NCBI GenBank assembly: GCA_004335635.1
Contig: QAXH01002514.1
Span: 1-13,105 of the forward strand
Direction: 5' to 3'
Origin: Chloromonas sp. AAM2
Taxonomy: Eukaryota > Chlorophyta > Chlorophyceae > Chlamydomonadales > Chlamydomonadaceae
Length of the DNA stretch: 13,105 nt
The notes under the pieces were generated by a model. That model saw only the letters and a program-made list of their open reading frames with translations, had not been told where the DNA came from and made no database searches. A program made the position numbers and the translations under genes. This document shows positions 9,607-13,105 of the stretch, in pieces. Position 1 is the stretch's first letter; the number at the start of each line of letters is the position of its first letter.

Positions 9607-10893
9607 TCATCTAGTATTCATATATGCCATGTACTTTAACACACTTGAGTTGGAACGTAAGAGTTAAGACATATAAGTTCTAGCACGAGTTTCAACACTG
9701 GTACCATCAGTGACATGGTTATGCATTGCACGGATTGACTGACCCGCCCCAGATTGCCACAGACTTGGTCGACACGCACGTGGCATATGGCACTATCGCG
9801 GATGGGCTGAGCAGATTGCCGGCCCAGACTGCATGTAAGGATGTCCAGTGTGTTCAAGCATAGTGTTCATGTTGGGCATGTTGGAGCACACGACAGTGGA
9901 GCTACGTATGTGCAATGTAAGATGCAAGTGGGTGGCATACACCTGCGTCATTCCTAGCTCTAGAGTGTTCATGTTTTTTCCTATTCCTAACTGCGAGATG
10001 TGCAAGCACGCATTTCACACGCTAGACTGGTTTGGAGCGGAGCAAGTAGCCCAACTGTCACAGCCCTGATACAGAGGCACGGCAGCAAGTTGCCATCTGC
10101 AAACGTGCTGCATATCGGTTGTCAGACTGACGGGCTTGCCTGGCGAGACTAATAACAAGTCCCATACAAGTGAAGGGAAATCCCACCGTGTCAGCAAAGG
10201 TCCCGTGCCCCTGTGATGGTTACTGCACGGAGCTCCCCGGTTATACGTAACAACAGACACAGTCACACACCTTGTGTGCACATGAACCGATGTTCTGCAG
10301 GTACGTCAGTGTTTTGATCTTTCAAGGAACATGCTGACAGGCCTCTTTGTTATGGGCACGTGGGCTGCAAATGGGGCATGATCCTCAGATGGGGACATCT
10401 ATTGACAGGACGTACAATCGTCTGGTGGTGCCTGTGCCAGAGATTGGGAACGTTCACTGCTGTACCAACTTTGAGATATGTGCGAAACACGTGAACCTGC
10501 TGTAGGCTGAGTCAGGCTAGGCTTTCAGTGTCCGAGTGTTCTGGTGTTTCCTGAGCTTTTCACGGCCGTCCTCGGCTGGACCCACTCTGTAAGCCCTTCA
10601 CCACGTGCAACCAGCCTGGACGCTTGGCATGGCACTGAAGTTGTTCAGACACACAACCAAGACGTGACCTCGTTGCCTGATGGGCAAACAAGTGGCCTAG
10701 CAACCACCCTTCCATGCAACCACTCCTTCGTTCATTCCTACAATGTCATCACTCGCTCATGCGACAGCATTATGGACCCTCCGACACCTTCTCATACCTT
10801 CTCACACCAATCGACACCGTTACTTTGCACCTAAATCATAAGGTTTAGGTTATCATAAGCGACAATCGGCATACTTCTCCGTTCTCCATCTCC
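9607..10893. other. Intergenic stretch without recognisable genes
   Basis: The first part should be the GNAT 3' UTR, with TGTAA at 9834-9838. The rest holds only short, unconvincing open frames on both strands (longest about 96 codons at 10544-10834, without any domain or codon pattern like the neighbours). No tRNA cloverleaf, terminal repeat or transposase fragment was seen. It could hide a non-coding transcript or an upstream 5' exon of the next gene; nothing in the sequence shows this. Confidence 0.6.
9834..9838 (+). promoter_or_regulatory. Candidate polyadenylation signal of the GNAT gene (TGTAA)
   Basis: First TGTAA after the stop codon, about 228 bases downstream, a normal distance for green algae. 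A second TGTAA lies near 9916. Assignment is by position. Confidence 0.45.
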
Positions 10894-10922
10894 AGGACTA
10901 TGTGACGCATGACAATAGTCCT
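10894..10922. repeat. Small inverted repeat
   Basis: AGGACTAT at 10894-10901 is the reverse complement of ATAGTCCT at 10915-10922, with a 13-base spacer. It lies three bases before the larger 31-bp inverted repeat, so two hairpins stand side by side. Confidence 0.8.
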
Positions 10923-10925
10923 CAA

Positions 10926-11005
10926 AACGATTACCAGCACGTGATACGCGGCCCAACGCGTCTGCAACGTTTTTTTGGGCCGCGTATCACGTGCTGGTAA
11001 TCGTT
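10926..11005. repeat. Perfect 31-bp inverted repeat, 18-base loop
   Basis: The arm at 10926-10956 is the exact reverse complement of the arm at 10975-11005. The loop (10957-10974) ends in a T-run. Each arm contains the palindrome CACGTG (10938-10943 and 10988-10993). The element ends 118 bases before the start codon of the next gene, so it lies in that gene's promoter or 5' UTR. No target-site duplication is evident in the flanks. It could be a structured RNA element, a foldback/MITE remnant or a paired G-box regulatory site. Confidence 0.95.
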
Positions 11006-11020
11006 GCATCTTATCATCAT

Positions 11021-11030
11021 TCTATATCTG
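11021..11030 (+). promoter_or_regulatory. Weak TATA-like sequence before the orphan gene
   Basis: TCTATATCTG lies about 95-100 bases before the ATG at 11124, just after the 31-bp hairpin. The distance suits a promoter with a short leader, but the match is weak and could be chance. Confidence 0.25.
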
Positions 11031-11123
11031 CGATTTACAACGTTCCTTCTCTAAAGCTTTCTCGACGCTTCTCCAGAGCTTGCAGTTACAGTCTCAACTC
11101 ATCGTTGCGTCAAGCCCCGCGAC

Positions 11124-13105
11124 ATGCCAGGCAAAGCCAGAAAATCGCGCAGAAACAAACCTCGGACGGCACCAGGACGCACGGAGCCGCAGCACCAACC
11201 AAAAGTGCAGCGAGCAAGTAACAGCTCATCGGACCTGGGCTCCAACGGCAAATCCGAGCAAGACCCAGCTAAGGTGCGGCAGGGTTCTGAACTAGTATTG
11301 GGCTCACAGAAACCGAGCACGTCCAACGTGCACTTGCACGTCCAACGTGTGATTATGGCAGCCGAGACAGCAGTGGTGGTGGTCAGCCTTCGGGGGGCTA
11401 TCCTGGCCGCAAAAGCGTGAAACGTTCCCCGCGTGCAGGTCAAGTCTGGTCCGCTTACACCGCCTTTCCCAGCTGCTGACACCGCCTTTCCCACCGACAT
11501 GCCCTGCTCGGCCGCAGCCCGTGCTCTACGAGCTGACCTCAACAGCGGCTCACAAAAGTAAGACGCCAGACCCTCTGTCCCCATACACCCAGGCTTGCAT
11601 ACATCGCCGTTTTGCAGGGCAATGTGACGCATGTAAATGTGACGCATCCAACTGCAACGTCCAACGACTGTCCTGACATCCGTATTGGCGGGCGTGCTCA
11701 CATGCCCAGCCGTTTGATGCATTTCCGCGAACAATAGCCCGAACATGGCAGGCACCTGTGCCTGTAGCATTAAAATGTGCATGCAGTGCAGTGCAGCAAC
11801 CCAGTGCAACGCCTGCTTGCGTTGCGTGCAGGCAAACGGACATGCCAGCCCCAGCTGGTGTTGCCGCTGGTTGCACCAGCAATGAAGCACTGAGTGTCAA
11901 GGGTGGCGATCACAAGAGCAAGGGCAAGGGCAAGCACAGTGCCAGAGGCAAAGCACCAGCAACGCATGTCATTGCTGAGAGCAAGGTCAGTTACACATGG
12001 AGTGCACATGCGTGCATGTTCTCATGCACGACTTGCAAACCTTTTACTTCAACCTCAAGGAAAAACACGCCAACTTTACCAGCCTATGCCAAAACACCTG
12101 TCCCTCCTCGGTGATCCTGGCAAGATGGTGCTGCCATGCACACTTGCTGGTATGATTGTCGTTCCAGTGACCAATGCTTGTGATCGTTCTGTCCCCGCCT
12201 GCCGCCTTTTCCATCCTGCCTGTCTGACTGACAGTTTTGACGCTGCCCTATGCCACTGTTGCAGAGATCAGATCTGCCAGCCGTGCACGACGCCCGTGTT
12301 ACCCGCGACCAGCAGCCCATCGAGCATGTACCCCAACAAACCGTCAATGACGTGCCCATGGCACAGGCCAGCGCACAGGCGGCTTCGTCAAAGCCCGGTC
12401 CAACAGCTGATGAATTTAAGCCTCAGGCATCCAAGGCCTCTAAGTCCAGCCAGCACCTGCAAAGCCCCAGTGCCAATGACACATACGGTCTGCAGCTGTC
12501 GGCAGACACAACTGCTTCTCTTGATCAGCTGTCCGACACCCCCGCTACCGCTCAAGCTGTGGACGAGCTGGCTGCCCCAATCACCACCACCACTGCTCCA
12601 GCTGTGGACGAGCTGGCTGCCCCAATCACCGCCACCACTGCTCCAGCTGTCGACGAGCTAGCTGCACCAATCACCGCCACCAACGCTCAAGCTGTGGACG
12701 AGCTGGCTGCCCCAATTACCGTCACCATCGCTCGAGCTGTGCATGAGCTGGCTGCCCCGATCTCCGCCATCACCGCTCCAGCTGTGGACGAGCTGGCTGC
12801 ACCAGCCAGCTGCTCCGCACCTTCAGCGGCGGCAGGTGCGCAGGCCAGCTGCTCCGCACCTTCAGGGGCGGCGGGTGCAAAGGTCAGCTGCTCCGCACCT
12901 TCAGGGGCGGCGGGTGCAAAGGCCAGCTGCTCTGCACCTTCAGGGGCGGCGAGTGCAAAGGCCAGCTGCTCTGCACCTTCAGCGGCGGCGGGTGCGAAGG
13001 CCAGCTGCTCTGCACCTTCAGCGGCGGCGGGTGCGAAGGCCAGCTGCTCCGCACCATCAGGGGCGGCGGGTGCGAAGGCCAGCTGCTCTGCACCTTCAGC
13101 GGCGG
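11124..13105 (+). CDS. Unrecognised protein with basic N-terminus and two tandem-repeat arrays (3' end outside window)
   Basis: I do not recognise this gene. Exons by reading are 11124-11273, 11439-11557, 11832-11985 and 12265 to beyond 13105. Junction phases are 0, 2 and 0, and all agree. The start context is GCGACATGCC. Residues 1-50 are very basic (KARKSRRNKPR, resembling a nuclear-localisation signal) and then Ser-rich. Exon 3 carries a second Lys/Gly run (HKSKGKGKHSARGK). Exon 4 has about 95 residues of Gln/Ser/Ala-rich sequence, then six 15-residue repeats of the type APAVDELAAPITATT, then at least eight 13-residue repeats of the type ASCSAPSGAAGAK. No signal peptide or membrane segment is visible. 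The protein looks disordered and probably nuclear. ATG at 12250 is an alternative start for a shorter intronless product. Gene reality is supported by phase agreement and the long open frame; function is unknown. Confidence 0.62.
11317..11349. repeat. 14-base direct repeat in intron 1 of the orphan gene
   Basis: GCACGTCCAACGTG occurs at 11317-11330 and again at 11336-11349, five bases apart. A partial copy (CAACGTCCAACG) appears near 11653. Each unit carries two ACGT cores. Confidence 0.85.
11623..11647. repeat. Direct repeat TGTGACGCAT
   Basis: TGTGACGCAT occurs at 11623-11632 and 11638-11647 in intron 2 of the orphan gene. A third copy is at 10901-10910, inside the small hairpin upstream of that gene. 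The TGACG core is a typical bZIP half-site; that role is inferred. Confidence 0.85.
12550..12804 (+). repeat. 45-base tandem array encoding 15-residue units
   Basis: Five full units start at 12550, 12595, 12640, 12685 and 12730, and a sixth, 30-base unit starts at 12775. Units are close to GCT CCA GCT GTG GAC GAG CTG followed by GCT GCC CCA ATC ACC GCC ACC ACT. Differences are scattered substitutions with no frameshift, and D-E-L-A-A-P is the best kept core. Confidence 0.95.
12805..13105 (+). repeat. 39-base tandem array encoding 13-residue units, cut by window end
   Basis: Units start at 12805, 12844, 12883, 12922, 12961, 13000, 13039 and 13078, the last incomplete. Each encodes A-S-C-S-A-P-S-(G/A)-A-A-G-A-K, with one Cys and mostly one Lys per unit. 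The copies are nearly identical in DNA (mostly TCC/TCT and GGG/GCG swaps), pointing to recent expansion. The array begins exactly where the 15-residue array breaks off. Confidence 0.95.

Noticed and set aside
10840..10858. Telomere-like bases near AAGGTTTAGGTTA
   Set aside because: Only one to two imperfect units are present; no tandem run of TTTAGGG or TTTTAGGG.
10926..11005. Bacterial-type rho-independent terminator or complete MITE
   Set aside because: The surrounding genes are nuclear eukaryotic, and the T-run is in the loop rather than after the stem. No target-site duplication flanks it, so a complete mobile element is unproven.
11099..11890. 263-codon open frame on the - strand
   Set aside because: It runs antisense through exons and introns of the + strand orphan gene, has a Cys/Arg-heavy shadow-like composition and no domain.
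11894..12661. 255-codon + strand frame overlapping exons 3 and 4 of the orphan gene
   Set aside because: It reads through a good GT/AG intron and stops in the third 45-base repeat. The chosen frame stays open to the window end and matches the upstream phases.
12884..13093. Open frame on the - strand through the 39-base repeats
   Set aside because: Repeat units whose length is a multiple of three stay open in several frames. The + strand frame connects to upstream exons and this one does not.
12550..13105. CRISPR array
   Set aside because: Units are contiguous with no unique spacers, and the sequence is coding in an intron-bearing genome.

Overview
The window looks like nuclear DNA of a green alga (Chlorophyta, most likely Chlorophyceae). 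All four genes are split by introns of about 60 to 500 bases with GT donors (often GTGAG or GTGCG) and GCAG acceptors. Coding sequence is rich in Ala, Gln and Pro with triplet-repeat tracts. TGTAA, the usual polyadenylation signal of volvocalean algae, lies downstream of the first three genes. I cannot name the genus.

Layout, left to right. (1) + strand, 86-1541: the 3' half of a cyclase-associated protein (CAP/Srv2) gene, four exons, cut off upstream by the window edge. (2) - strand, 7368-2382: a complete eight-exon gene for a 1104-residue protein. It has one N-terminal BRCT domain, about 830 residues of disordered low-complexity sequence holding three SUMO-consensus/synergy-control motifs, and a folded-looking C-terminal region. 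Genes 1 and 2 converge tail to tail. (3) + strand, 7532-9606: a complete five-exon gene for a 304-residue GNAT acetyltransferase, probably plastid targeted. It is head to head with gene 2, with only 163 bases between the start codons. (4) 9607-11123: about 1.5 kb without a recognisable gene, holding a perfect 31-bp inverted repeat. (5) + strand, 11124 to the window end: an unrecognised gene with a very basic N-terminus. Its last visible exon carries two successive in-frame tandem arrays (15-residue then 13-residue units) and runs off the window.

All splice models were built by hand. They are supported by the fact that reading phase is preserved across every junction, including a 22-base microexon in gene 2. 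The genes do not form an obvious pathway: actin turnover, a BRCT scaffold likely of DNA-damage or chromatin function, an acetyltransferase and an orphan repeat protein. I see no mobile-element protein, rRNA, tRNA or CRISPR. The parts least explained by known families are the BRCT/SUMO-motif protein, the tandem-repeat orphan and the long hairpin in front of it.
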